Position numbers and translations under genes: made by a program. This document shows positions 41,101-47,439 of a stretch of 64,000 bases of DNA, in pieces. The stretch is from Kaistia defluvii (lineage in GTDB: Bacteria > Pseudomonadota > Alphaproteobacteria > Rhizobiales > Kaistiaceae), in contig NZ_JBEPSM010000002.1 in assembly GCF_040548815.1 (NCBI RefSeq), positions 310,001 through 374,000 of the forward strand, written 5' to 3'. The notes beneath the pieces are model-generated. The model ran no database searches. It worked only from the letters and a program-made list of their open reading frames with translations, and was not told where the DNA came from. The first letter of the stretch is position 1, and each line of letters opens with the position of its first letter.

Positions 41101-42251
41101 AGATCGCGGCGGCGCTGTTCTATGTGCCGACGCTGGATGCGCTCGGCGCGATCTATGACTCGATCTCGGGCGAGGGCGTCAGCGGCTTCCAGCAGCCCGA
41201 ATTCGACATGAACAATACCTTCCTGGCGGCCATGACCAGCCAGGCGGATAGCTGGCGCATCGGGATCGGGATCGACCCGGCGAGCCAGAGTTTCGCGCCG
41301 AAGCCGCTCGGCTATGCCGCCGAGCCGGACAAGAACCCGGCCTTCGAAGCCCTGGCGAAGGCCGAGGAACGCCGCTGGAAGATCTGGGCGACGGTCGGCG
41401 GCAATTCCGGCAACGTCACCGGCGATCCGACGGTCGTCGGCAGCGCCGACCTGACCTACAAGGGCGGCAGCCTGGCGGCCGGCCTCGACTACCAGCTCGA
41501 TCCCGACACGCTGATGGGCTTTGCGCTCGGCGGCGGCGCGGGTTCGTTCTCGGTGCCGGATCGCGAGACGAGCGGCAACATCGTCGGCGGCCATCTCGGT
41601 GCCTATGCGTCGAAGAAGTGGGGCCAGCTCTACGCCAATGGCGCGGTCTCGCTCGACATCTACGACAACAGCACCACCCGCCAGGCCACCGTGCCGGGCA
41701 CCGATGCGCCGCTCAATCCCGTGCCGGGCTTCTCGGAGCGCTGGGACGGCGACTTCCTGAGCGGCGGCTTCGGCGCCAAGGTCGAGACCGGCTGGCGCCA
41801 GCCGGTGGCCGGGCTCGGCGCGGTCACGGGCTTTGCCGGGCTGCAGTTCGCCTCGCTTTCGATGCAGGGCTTCTCGGAAACCTCGCATAATGGCGATGTG
41901 CTGGGACTCGACTATGCCAGCCGCACCATAACGTCGCTGCCGTCCTCGCTCGGTATGCAGTTCGATACGGTGATCGGGCTTGGCGGCGATACGACGATCC
42001 AGCCCTGGGCGCGTGCGGCATGGGTGCACGAGTTCAATCCGGATCGCTCGGTCAATCCGAGCTTCCTCTCGGCGCCGGGTTATCCGTTCGTCGTGCAGGG
42101 CGCCGCGGCGGCGGAGGATGCGCTGGCGGTCAATGCCGGCTTCAAGATGAACTGGGGCCCGGACACCTCGTTCTTTGCCACCTTCGACGGCAAGTTCGCT
42201 GACAATGTCCAGACCTATGGCGGCAATGCCGGCTTCCAGGTCCGCTGGTAG
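32196..42251 (+). CDS. Giant glycine-rich repeat autotransporter
   Basis: From ATG 32196 (GGGGAG seven bases upstream) the protein has 3351 residues. A signal peptide ends near P-A-E-A (residue about 52). About 40 repeats follow, each near 62 residues, built on G-I-F-A-Q-S-V-G-G-G-G-G-N-G-G plus G-G-x-G-G-x-G-G and V-T-V-x-x-x-G-x-I-x-T-x-G strands. The repeats run from about 32.9 to 40.3 kb, with degenerate units at the start. A C-terminal beta barrel occupies about residues 3058-3351 and ends ...GGNAGFQVRW. This is a type Va secretion design with an unusually long, elastic or filamentous passenger. An adhesin, biofilm or S-layer-like role is inferred. No enzymatic domain seen. Confidence 0.9.
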   Translation: MFGICSRVATAQARVVGGRRRIRPIQPMLAALLVSGFLAALSIAAGSAPAEAACVGATGNVMNCTGDANSGSAVYTAPSVLTLNVNALTSNLSQVSLTGTGSTPSDPAAVEHYTCAAPAEGAEADCTITPAVPASGEDPAKAETCAGANCIAPPVKAASGPTGNSGPTLVVNYLPGANASNGVVGGNTSGQPGVVAQSNGSRGGNGSNGYVFSDGGDGGDGADGGNATVNASGKVSTSAEHAAGIVATSMAGSGGNGGGAYGISGDAGDGGLGGSGGVATVNFTGGSVVTTGDYSVGIAAVSQGGGGGNGGGGGGLVFNPGGGSAAGSGGNANVTTSAGTSITTSGIYSHGIVAQSIGGGGGGSAGGFGLFASSGGDGGNGGNGGVVFVVNGGSITTNSNNSQGILAQSIGGGGGDGGSNFGLFASGGSGSLGGYGYATGLADEIAVGVTNSGAIVTKGESSNGILAQSIGGGGGNGGSSGGLVSLGGSGSSTTNGGIVQVTNTATGTIKTNGKASAGIFAQSVGGGGGNGGTAGGLFSAGGSGGAGGAGGLVTVINGGNIETGINGSESLNSAGIFAQSVGGGGGNGGGAYSGGLGFSVALGGKGAGGGDAGAVQVLRDTQDNRYSIITHGAQSDAVFAQSIGGGGGNGGFAVSGTVGALALSMGGDGAKGGKGGAVTVETAGSLTTYGDGSRGIFAQSVGGGGGNGGAAIAVAVDAVGAGFAAAIGIGGTGGAGGDATIVNVSSLSDIVTKGNNAQGIFAQSIGGGGGNGGYSVGGALGGIGIAVNIGGRGASGGLGGTVTVDSSGSIWTKGANSTGLLAQSIGGGGGNGGFAISAALGAGAVSVALGGSGGTGSSGGDVTVNADGAGHFINTTDGRNWNLVTEGDNAVGILAESIGGGGGNGGFSGTLAAGGLVGVGVSLGGTGGGGGDAGKVTVNNGKKLNSVVTQNNILTFGDGSSGIVAQSIGGGGGNGGFSVALSASGSYGGAGGAAAVSLGGSGATGGIGKDVDVTNYGNIATNGQQANGIFAQSVGGGGGNGGFSVSGAFTSGALAATVAIGGSGGAGQDGGIVTLHSTGDIETRGDQSIGIFAQSIGGGGGNGGFSGAGSIALQGGSVGVGLGGSGGGGGAGKLVELTSTGNVTTGGDQSIGIFAQSVGGGGGNGGSNVTLALGQDAGIAVGLGGNADKGGAGGVVTVVSTGNITTGYDFETGTLIAGGGTGASGIVAQSVGGGGGNGGFSAAVSGGKSLGVSVALGGSGKGGGKADVVTVTSTGDIRTGFDNSSAILAQSVGGGGGNGGLAGVLAISTDGGAAGVSLGGSGGLGGAGEAVTVGSTGDILTLGNGSNGILAQSVGGGGGNGGFSLAASGSGKKGSVSVSLGGGGGAGGTSGLVTVNNAGTISTKGEIANGILAQSVAGGGGNGGFSVAGNLTVDGSGGASVSVGGFGGAGQNAGAVVVNSNLGATLDGNAATIHTEGGDSNGIFAQSVGGGGGNGGFSGAISVTGQNAKTAVAVSIGGFGDGGGNGSTVNVTSVDNILTEGDGSNGILAQSVGGGGGNGGFSFVAAIQGTLGKAEDGAKTAISASLGGLGGAAGDGEAVTVDSTGIIQTKGKKAYGVLAQSVGGGGGNGGLSVSASISGGEEGRQVGVSVGGFGGGGGKGGDVTVIRDGAIITEGDQSVGLFAQSVGGGGGNGGMSIAGTIGGPNAKSLSASLGGFGGEGSGGGIVIVDSSGSITTSGVEAHAIQAQSIGGGGGNGGLAVAATIGVLGQEGSNVNAGVAVGGFGGDSGIGGPVTIDNDGLLTTTGDGAFGIFAQSIGGGGGSGGNAVTGVLGLGGNTKGTQVNVSVAVGGLGGDGNLGGKVKITQDGGIQTSGVGSSGIVAQSIGGGGGTGGRSNSISLQLGPSCKPPADCDEVKKSPNWNLQATVGGEGGKGNLGGMVDVANLDFITTHGDKSMGIFAQSVGGGGGTGGDAYVGLGGLVSIPFVPIDPLTFLKPLSTGSFKRSAAIGIGGTGGEGGNGGVVIVTNTGHITTEGQTSNAIHAQSIGGGGGDGGDGNAGMLGTIALGGSGGASGNGGAVTVTNGKEDLSQANIALIETFGGVVLNNQGIRTNPDADTGRSNGIFAQSVGGGGGSGGGAGALLAIGGTGEAAGFGGTVTVDNYGGILTHADDSAGIFAQSVGGGGGAGGSVGLTIVGVGGSGGSSGVGGEVDVTNAAMIQTAGLDSHAIFAQSVGGGGGSGGGKNSGKFTDSVPALVLVGGAGGSSGNGGVVKVINSNTLHTLGDGADGINAQSIGGGGGSGGRTYGLITVGGDTASTGNGGDVTVENQIVQSGTTTLRQGNILVEGYGSHGIFAQSVGGGGGNAGGGFASSLTSGSLGVGGAGGGDGGIVKVTNAGGITTTGDAAVAIFAQSIGGGGGNGAMTGGTALTDGSGFDFTIGGAGGASGKGGDVTVTNELTGLIHTKGYGSTGIMAQSVGGGGGTGGITYLTSRGATPSIAVAIGGSGGAGGDGGIVKVINDGNMLIEGDNSVAIFAQSVGGGGGRGGAATAVALGDAAVIGGDGVTGKGGDVTVTSTGTIGLTGDGSVGIFAQSVGGGGGVVTAGTDGIVEATQNGGTGNGGKVTITGDAKILISGDNSVGVFAQSVGGGGGVGGFDGNYLGLDRFSGASAQTFGLFAMPAGFMGSVGGTGYGETVKLTQTVDVAVTGKNSFGILAQSVGGSGNGDIDVTIDDKVEVVGGSEMGAGVGFKDGKTNKLTNKGVVASIDGIDGYAMRATGGDDTFENQSIAIGSVALGEGQNAFNNRFEAIHYMGDTVDLGTTGKYLNEGYINPGDWDRVMTTTLTGNFEQADKGAYLLDLDLADTTDRIDVSGTAKVDGFVAINVMNPGAARTGSTDYVIIHTEEGVTDEGLAIDAIQSAVAQYKLLYPLDPQDVVLNVDINYARGGLTENQTAVGSAINAIQTDLTSPKFTQIAAALFYVPTLDALGAIYDSISGEGVSGFQQPEFDMNNTFLAAMTSQADSWRIGIGIDPASQSFAPKPLGYAAEPDKNPAFEALAKAEERRWKIWATVGGNSGNVTGDPTVVGSADLTYKGGSLAAGLDYQLDPDTLMGFALGGGAGSFSVPDRETSGNIVGGHLGAYASKKWGQLYANGAVSLDIYDNSTTRQATVPGTDAPLNPVPGFSERWDGDFLSGGFGAKVETGWRQPVAGLGAVTGFAGLQFASLSMQGFSETSHNGDVLGLDYASRTITSLPSSLGMQFDTVIGLGGDTTIQPWARAAWVHEFNPDRSVNPSFLSAPGYPFVVQGAAAAEDALAVNAGFKMNWGPDTSFFATFDGKFADNVQTYGGNAGFQVRW

Positions 42252-42538
42252 AAAAATCCTAGCCAGCCGCGCTCCGGCGCGGCTGACAAGCTCGATCCGA
42301 CAGGACGCCCGTTCGCGTGATTTTCACGGGGGCGGGCGTCTTGCTTCGGGCGGCCGGCGGCCTCCCGCGCCAGGCTTGATCCCGCTGCGTAAACAGGTGC
42401 TGTCCAGCACCAAATACCAGTTGACAGGATGGCGGCCTGCTATCTGATATGAACGAAAGCTCTCACCTGCGAAAAGAGCTGAAATTGGGCGTTGGGAGCG
42501 GATGTCCGCCCCCGGCCGAGAGGGAGGGAGACAGGATC
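42252..42538. other. Spacer with hairpins after the giant autotransporter
   Basis: AGCCGCGC/GCGCGGCT (42265-42284) and a longer nested hairpin (GACGCCCG 42304-42311 with CGGGCGTC 42333-42340, inner CGTGA/TCACG) probably end autotransporter transcription. Beyond them lie the inverted repeat GGTGCT-GTCC-AGCACC (42396-42411) and a promoter for the ABC operon. Confidence 0.55.
42396..42450 (+). promoter_or_regulatory. Promoter and operator of the sugar ABC operon
   Basis: TTGACA (42421-42426), 18 bp, TGATAT (42445-42450) make a good sigma-70 promoter. The perfect 6-bp inverted repeat GGTGCT/AGCACC (42396-42411) lies just upstream of the -35 and may bind a regulator, perhaps the IclR protein encoded past the operon. 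Inference only. Confidence 0.55.
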
Positions 42539-43735
42539 ATGACACGGGCCAGCAGGACCAGATTGCGCTTGGCGGTTTGCGCCGCAGCGATGATGAGTGT
42601 CGCCGGATTTGCCAGGGCGGAAACGCCGCCGGCCTTCGCGACGCTGCCGCCGGAAGTGCAGGCGCTCTATCTCGGCGTCGAGGAGACGATCCAGCCCTCC
42701 GCCTATGACAATTTCGGCCCCGTGAAGCAGCCCTGGAAGTGGTGCCATTCGGAGTCCTATCAGGGTAATCCCTGGCGTGTTTCCGTCACGCACGAACTGG
42801 AGCGTCTGGTCGGTCTCTACAAGGAGAAGGGCTGGATTTCCGATTTCGAGATGTCGGATTCCAATGGCGACACCGGCCAGCAGATCGCGCAGATCCGCGC
42901 CTTCATCGACAAGAAGTGCAGCATCATCACCTCGTTTGCCGGTTCGTCGACTGCGCTGAATGAGGTGATCGAGGCCGCCTTCAAGGCTGGCATTCCCTTT
43001 GTCACCGGCTCCGGCGCGGTCACCAGCCCCTATGCCATCAACGTCGACTCGAACTTCGTGAAGTTTGGCTATGACGTCGCCAAGGGCGTCATCGACGGCA
43101 TCGGCGGCAAGGGCAATGTGCTGCGCATCGAGGGCATCGCCGGCAGCCCGCTGGTCGCCCAGCAGCGCGCCGGCGCCGACAAGGCCTTCGCCGAGGCGCC
43201 CGACGTCAAAGTCGTCCGCGACGTCAATGGCAACTGGTCGCCCAACGTCACCAAGACCGTGACGCTGCAGGTGCTGGCCACCACGCCGCAGCCGATCGCC
43301 GGCGTCTGGACCTCCGGTTCGGAGTCGCGCATCGTCGCCGAGGCGTTCAAGCAGGCCGGCCGGCCGATCCCCGTCGTCTCCGGCTCGATCTCGGGCGATG
43401 CGCTCGGCTTCTGGAAGGACAACCAGGATACGTTCCGCTTCACCGGCGGCGCGCTGATGCCGTCCTGGACGGCGCAGACCCTGTTCCGCGTCGGCGTGCG
43501 CGTGCTCGAGGGCCAGCAGCCGAAGCTCAACATCCTGATGATCCCCGTGCCGGCCGTGAAGCCGGACGAACTCGGCAAGTGGCACCGCGACTGCATGACC
43601 AAGGACGCCGTCTCGATCTTCCCGGTCGCGCCCGAGGATCCGATGCCGGAAGCGCTGATGGATGCCTATTTCGCCAAGCCGGCGCATACGCAGCTGTTCG
43701 ACTACGCGCAGACGCCGGACCCCTGCGCCAAGTAG
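42539..43735 (+). CDS. Sugar ABC transporter substrate-binding protein (CUT2 type)
   Basis: Start ATG 42539 gives 398 residues with a signal peptide (RLRLAVCAAAMMSVAGFARA, cut near residue 29). The mature protein is a Peripla_BP_4-like type I binding protein: D-S-N-G-D-T-G-Q-Q-I-A-Q-I-R-A-F-I, S-A-L-N-E-V-I-E-A-A-F-K-A-G-I-P-F-V, and R-A-G-A-D-K-A-F-A. It is longer than RbsB (about 290 mature), with a Cys-containing loop near the N-terminus and a Cys pair near the C-terminus. It would capture a sugar, probably not ribose itself, in the periplasm for the two permeases downstream. Ligand not predictable. Confidence 0.9.
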   Translation: MTRASRTRLRLAVCAAAMMSVAGFARAETPPAFATLPPEVQALYLGVEETIQPSAYDNFGPVKQPWKWCHSESYQGNPWRVSVTHELERLVGLYKEKGWISDFEMSDSNGDTGQQIAQIRAFIDKKCSIITSFAGSSTALNEVIEAAFKAGIPFVTGSGAVTSPYAINVDSNFVKFGYDVAKGVIDGIGGKGNVLRIEGIAGSPLVAQQRAGADKAFAEAPDVKVVRDVNGNWSPNVTKTVTLQVLATTPQPIAGVWTSGSESRIVAEAFKQAGRPIPVVSGSISGDALGFWKDNQDTFRFTGGALMPSWTAQTLFRVGVRVLEGQQPKLNILMIPVPAVKPDELGKWHRDCMTKDAVSIFPVAPEDPMPEALMDAYFAKPAHTQLFDYAQTPDPCAK

Positions 43736-43823
43736 GGGCGGGCTTGCAGGCAGGACGGGTGGCAGCCACGCTGTCGCCCGTCTTTTGATTCCATCCGCGA
43801 CGTTGCACGGGGGCTGACGTTTC

Positions 43824-44561
43824 ATGCTGGAGATCCGCGATCTCTCCAAGCGCTATGGCGAGACGGTCGCGCTGGACGGCGCGAACATCGATTTCACGCC
43901 CGGCACGATCCATACGATCCTGGGCGAGAACGGTTCGGGCAAGAGCACGCTGGTCAAGCTGCTCTCCGGCATCGTCACGCCCGATCGCGGCACCATCACC
44001 TTTTCAGGCCGCGCCATCGCCGGCCGCGATCCGGCCGAATTCCGCGCCGCCGGCTTCGCCACCGTGTTCCAGGAAGTGCTGATCGCGCCGGACCGCAGCG
44101 TCGCCGACAACATCCTGCTCGGCTATGACGGCCTGTTCCGCCGCCGCGTGCCGCGCGGGGAGCGCCGGGCGCTTGCCGGCCGCATCCTGTCCGAATTCGC
44201 ATCGACCGCCGTGCCGCTCGACGAGCCGGCGGGGGAGGTGCCGCTGGCGGCGCAGCAATTGATCGTGCTCGCCCGCGCCCTGACCCGGTCGCCGCGCGTG
44301 CTGATCCTCGACGAGGTCACCGCCGCGCTCGATTTCGCCGATCGGGAGGCGGTATTCGCGCTGATGCGGCGGCTGGCGGCCGAGGGCTGTCTCATCCTGT
44401 TCATCACCCACCGCATGGACGAGGTCACCGGCCTCTCCGACCGCGTGACCGTGCTGCGCAGCGGGCAGGTGGTGAAGACGCTGGAGAAAGGCAATCTGGT
44501 GCCGGACGAACTGCTCGCGCTGATGGCGCCGGACACCGCGCGGGAGCTGCATCATGGCTGA
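43824..44561 (+). CDS. Sugar ABC transporter ATPase, N-terminal half as separate protein
   Basis: At 245 residues this corresponds to the first nucleotide-binding domain of RbsA/MglA-type ATPases, which are normally one protein of about 500. It has Walker A G-E-N-G-S-G-K-S-T, Q-loop F-Q-E, Walker B V-L-I-L-D-E-V-T-A-A-L and switch His in I-T-H-R-M-D-E-V. The signature region reads E-V-P-L-A-A-Q-Q-L-I-V-L-A-R-A, so the usual L-S-x-G-Q is altered. Its last bases overlap the start of the next gene (ATGGCTGA, 44554-44561), so the two halves are made in coupled fashion. Confidence 0.9.
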   Translation: MLEIRDLSKRYGETVALDGANIDFTPGTIHTILGENGSGKSTLVKLLSGIVTPDRGTITFSGRAIAGRDPAEFRAAGFATVFQEVLIAPDRSVADNILLGYDGLFRRRVPRGERRALAGRILSEFASTAVPLDEPAGEVPLAAQQLIVLARALTRSPRVLILDEVTAALDFADREAVFALMRRLAAEGCLILFITHRMDEVTGLSDRVTVLRSGQVVKTLEKGNLVPDELLALMAPDTARELHHG

Positions 44562-45294
44562 TCCGTCCGCGCTCTCCATTCGCGGCCTGTCGCTGAAGCC
44601 GGGCGGCATTCCGTTCGACCAGGATATCCGCCGCGGCGAGATCGTTGGGCTGGCCGGCCTCGACGGCCACGGCCAGGACGCCTTCATAGAGACGCTGGCC
44701 GGGCTGCGCCCGCCGGTCGTCGGCCATGTCGGCACCGGGCGGGACGGCGAGCGGGTGATACGCAGCTTCCGCCGGGCGATCCAGAGCGGCATCGCCTATC
44801 TGCCGCGCGACCGCCGCGCCACCGGCATCTTCCCCTCCATGTCGATCCTCGACAATTTCGCCATCGCGACGGTGGGCCGGGACCGCAAGCTCGGGCTGAT
44901 CAGCTTGTCCGAGCGGAGCAAGCGCTACGACTATTACCGCGACCGCCTGTCGATCGTCGCGCCCGACCCCGGCCGCATGATCACCACGCTTTCAGGCGGC
45001 AACCAGCAGAAGGTGCTGCTCGCCCGCGCGCTGGCGCACAAGCCGGACGTGCTGCTCCTGAACGACCCGACGCGCGGCGTCGACATCGCCACCCGCCGCG
45101 TCCTCTATTCCGTGTTCCGCGAACTCGCGGCCGAAGGCATGGCGCTGGTCATCCTCTCGACCGAGATCGAGGAGGCGCTGGTGCTGTGCGACCGCATCCT
45201 CGTGTTCCGCGAGCAGGAACTCGCCGCCTCGCTGACGGGGGCCGAGCGCTCCTCCGAGCGCATCATATCCACCATGTTCGGGCGCGCAGCATGA
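44554..45294 (+). CDS. Sugar ABC transporter ATPase, C-terminal half as separate protein
   Basis: The 246-residue protein matches the second domain of RbsA/MglA. As usual for that domain, Walker A is degenerate (G-L-D-G-H-G-Q-D-A-F, no catalytic Lys), while the signature T-L-S-G-G-N-Q-Q-K-V, Walker B V-L-L-L-N-D-P-T-R-G-V-D-I and L-S-T-E-I-E-E-A-L are intact. So one composite ATP site would pair Walker A of the first protein with this signature, giving one competent site per transporter. Its stop overlaps the permease ATG by 4 bases. Confidence 0.9.
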   Translation: MADPSALSIRGLSLKPGGIPFDQDIRRGEIVGLAGLDGHGQDAFIETLAGLRPPVVGHVGTGRDGERVIRSFRRAIQSGIAYLPRDRRATGIFPSMSILDNFAIATVGRDRKLGLISLSERSKRYDYYRDRLSIVAPDPGRMITTLSGGNQQKVLLARALAHKPDVLLLNDPTRGVDIATRRVLYSVFRELAAEGMALVILSTEIEEALVLCDRILVFREQELAASLTGAERSSERIISTMFGRAA

Positions 45295-46277
45295 CGGCAT
45301 CCGCAATCTCCCCGCCGGCTGGCAAGGCTTCGGCCCTGAAGGCCGTCTGGCGCCAGACCGGCTTCGCGCCGATCCTGTTCGTCGTGCTGCTGGCGATCAA
45401 CATCTTCATCAACCCGGCCCGCTTCGCGCCGGGCGCCTGGGGCACGCTGATCGGCCTCGCCGCGCCGCTGGTCGGCGCGGCCATCGCTTCGGCCCCGGCG
45501 ATCCTGGGCGGACGGGGCGGCATCGACATCTCGGTCGGGCCCATCATGGGCTTCGTCAACGCCATCGTCGTGCTGGTGCTGATCCAGAAGCTCGGCCTCA
45601 GCTCGCCCTTCATCGTCGTCGGCGCGGCGGTGCTGATCGGCGCTGCCATCGGCGCGCTGAACGGCTTCCTGGCCACCATCCTGCGCATCCAGCCGATCGT
45701 CGCGACGCTCGGCACCTATCTGCTTCTCGTCGGCACGACGCTGACCATCCTGCCGGCGCCGACCGGCACGGTGCCCGTCTGGCTGAAGTCGCTCGGCGGG
45801 CCGCTGTCGATCCTGCCGCTCGGCGCCGTGTTCCTGATCTGGATCGGTATCCGCCGCCTGCCATACTACGACCACCTGATGGCGGTCGGCAGCGATGACC
45901 GCGCTGCCTACACGGCCGGCATCCCGGTCACGCTGGTCCGCTTCCTCTCCTATGTCATCACCGGCGTGTTCGCCGGCGTCGCGGGGCTGATGATGACGGC
46001 GCTGATCGGCTCGGCCGATCCTTCGATCGGTCCCACCTACACGCTGATCGCCATTTCAGCCGTGGCACTGGGTGGCGTCAGCCTGGCCGGCGGGCGCGGC
46101 GGTTTGCTGGGGGCGGCTATCGGCGCGATCGACATTTTCCTGCTGCAGAGCGCGCTGACCTTCTTCAACTTCTCCACCTTCGTCCTGCAGATCGCCTATG
46201 GCGCGATCCTCGTCATCGCCATCGTGCTGACGGCCTTGCAGGATCGCTGGCTCGGACGCATGCGGGGAGCAGCCTAG
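45291..46277 (+). CDS. Sugar ABC transporter permease 1 (RbsC-like)
   Basis: From ATG 45291 (ATGA overlap with the ATPase stop) the protein has 328 residues and about eight to ten hydrophobic helices. BPD_transp_2 family features are G-G-R-G-G-I-D-I-S-V-G-P-I-M-G-F-V-N, G-A-L-N-G-F-L-A-T-I-L-R-I-Q-P-I-V-A-T-L-G-T-Y, and A-V-A-L-G-G-V-S-L-A-G-G-R-G. It forms the inner-membrane channel with the next permease. The following gene starts one base after its stop. Confidence 0.92.
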   Translation: MTASAISPPAGKASALKAVWRQTGFAPILFVVLLAINIFINPARFAPGAWGTLIGLAAPLVGAAIASAPAILGGRGGIDISVGPIMGFVNAIVVLVLIQKLGLSSPFIVVGAAVLIGAAIGALNGFLATILRIQPIVATLGTYLLLVGTTLTILPAPTGTVPVWLKSLGGPLSILPLGAVFLIWIGIRRLPYYDHLMAVGSDDRAAYTAGIPVTLVRFLSYVITGVFAGVAGLMMTALIGSADPSIGPTYTLIAISAVALGGVSLAGGRGGLLGAAIGAIDIFLLQSALTFFNFSTFVLQIAYGAILVIAIVLTALQDRWLGRMRGAA

Positions 46278-47237
46278 ATGGCACGCCTGACCAGTGACCA
46301 GGCGCGGGTCTTCGGCGCGCTGATCGTCGCCGTCGCGCTCCACCTCACCGGCACCGCCCTGATCGAGGGCTATTCGAGCGAGTTCTCGATGCGGGCCATG
46401 CTGGTGCTCGGCTCGCTGCTGGCGATCGCCTCGATCGGCCAGACGCTGGTGGTGATCATCGGCGGCATCGACCTGTCGATCCCCTTCATCATCGGCTTCG
46501 CCAATGTCGTCACTGCGCAGCTCTATGGCGGAGGCATGAACTTCGCCCTGGTCTGCGCCATCGTCATCGGCCTTGCCTGCGGGATCGGCGCGCTGAACGG
46601 GCTTATCTCCTCGAGCCTGAAGCTGCATCCGCTGATCGTCACGCTTGGCATCGGCACGATCGTGCAGGGCTCGGTGCTGCTGTGGACCGGCGGCTTCCCC
46701 TCCGGCTCGGCGCCGGAATCGATCACCGAATTCGTCTCGATCGGGGGCTCGGTCGGCTTCCTGCCCGTGCCGTGGCTGGTGCCATGCTTCATCGCGCTGG
46801 CGGCGATCGTCACCGTGGCGCTCGCCCGCACGGCCTATGGCCGCCGCCTGTTCGCGCTCGGCAGCAACCCGCGCGCCGCGCCGCTGGCGCTGATCAACCC
46901 GGTGGCGATGTGGACGGTGACCTTCGCGATCTCCGCCGCCTTCGCAGCCGTGACCGGCATTCTGCTGCTCGGCTTCACGGGCTCCGCCTATGGCGAGGTC
47001 GGCCAGCCCTATCTGTTCCAGACTATCGCCGCCGTCGTCATCGGCGGCACGGCGCTGGTAGGCGGGCGTGGCTCCTATCTCGGCACGGTCGCCGGCGCGC
47101 TGGTGCTGACCGAGATCAACACCCTGCTGATCGGCATCGGCTTGCAGCCGTCGCTGGTGCAGGCCGTGCTCGGCGTCGTCATCGTCGTGCTGGTGTCGTT
47201 CTACGGCCGCGACGCCCATGTCCGGACCACGATCTGA
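46278..47237 (+). CDS. Sugar ABC transporter permease 2 (RbsC-like)
   Basis: The 319-residue membrane protein is homologous to permease 1 (G-G-I-D-L-S-I-P-F-I-I-G-F-A-N, G-A-L-N-G-L-I-S-S-S-L-K-L-H-P-L-I-V-T-L-G, V-V-I-G-G-T-A-L-V-G-G-R-G). A heterodimeric channel with two different permeases is common in CUT2-like systems that use separate subunits. It is the last gene of the operon. A palindromic repeat follows and may end transcription. Confidence 0.92.
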   Translation: MARLTSDQARVFGALIVAVALHLTGTALIEGYSSEFSMRAMLVLGSLLAIASIGQTLVVIIGGIDLSIPFIIGFANVVTAQLYGGGMNFALVCAIVIGLACGIGALNGLISSSLKLHPLIVTLGIGTIVQGSVLLWTGGFPSGSAPESITEFVSIGGSVGFLPVPWLVPCFIALAAIVTVALARTAYGRRLFALGSNPRAAPLALINPVAMWTVTFAISAAFAAVTGILLLGFTGSAYGEVGQPYLFQTIAAVVIGGTALVGGRGSYLGTVAGALVLTEINTLLIGIGLQPSLVQAVLGVVIVVLVSFYGRDAHVRTTI

Positions 47238-47280
47238 AGGGGCTTTCGGTTGGGGGGATAACGCAGACGGAAGGACCCAC

Positions 47281-47405
47281 CCTCGCCGTCATCCCTGCGA
47301 AAGCAGGGATCCATGCGGCCGAGACCTTGGAAGTGCGAACCTCCCGAAAACCCGGATGCGTGGATCCCGGATCTCCGCTGCGCTGAGTCCGGGATGACGG
47401 CGAGG
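47281..47405. repeat. Palindromic intergenic repeat, family A
   Basis: CCTCGCCGTCATCCC (47281-47295) and GGGATGACGGCGAGG (47391-47405) are perfect 15-bp inverted ends. Inside is a CCCTGC-GAAA-GCAGGG hairpin and matching GGATCC-containing arms. A related copy lies at 54679-54770. This kind of element is widespread between genes in alphaproteobacteria and can act as an RNA-stabilising or terminating hairpin. Confidence 0.75.
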
Positions 47406-47439
47406 GTGAGGTTTGGAGAGATTCCCCTACCTCACCTGG

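Noticed and set aside
36045..42029. 1994-codon open frame antisense to the giant autotransporter (and similar long frames at 32298-34484 and 35240-37030)
   Set aside because: Its length comes from the GC-rich glycine-codon repeats on the other strand, which rarely create stops in reverse. The translation is repetitive Arg/Ala/Asp-rich with no domain, and the sense strand has a clear signal peptide and barrel.
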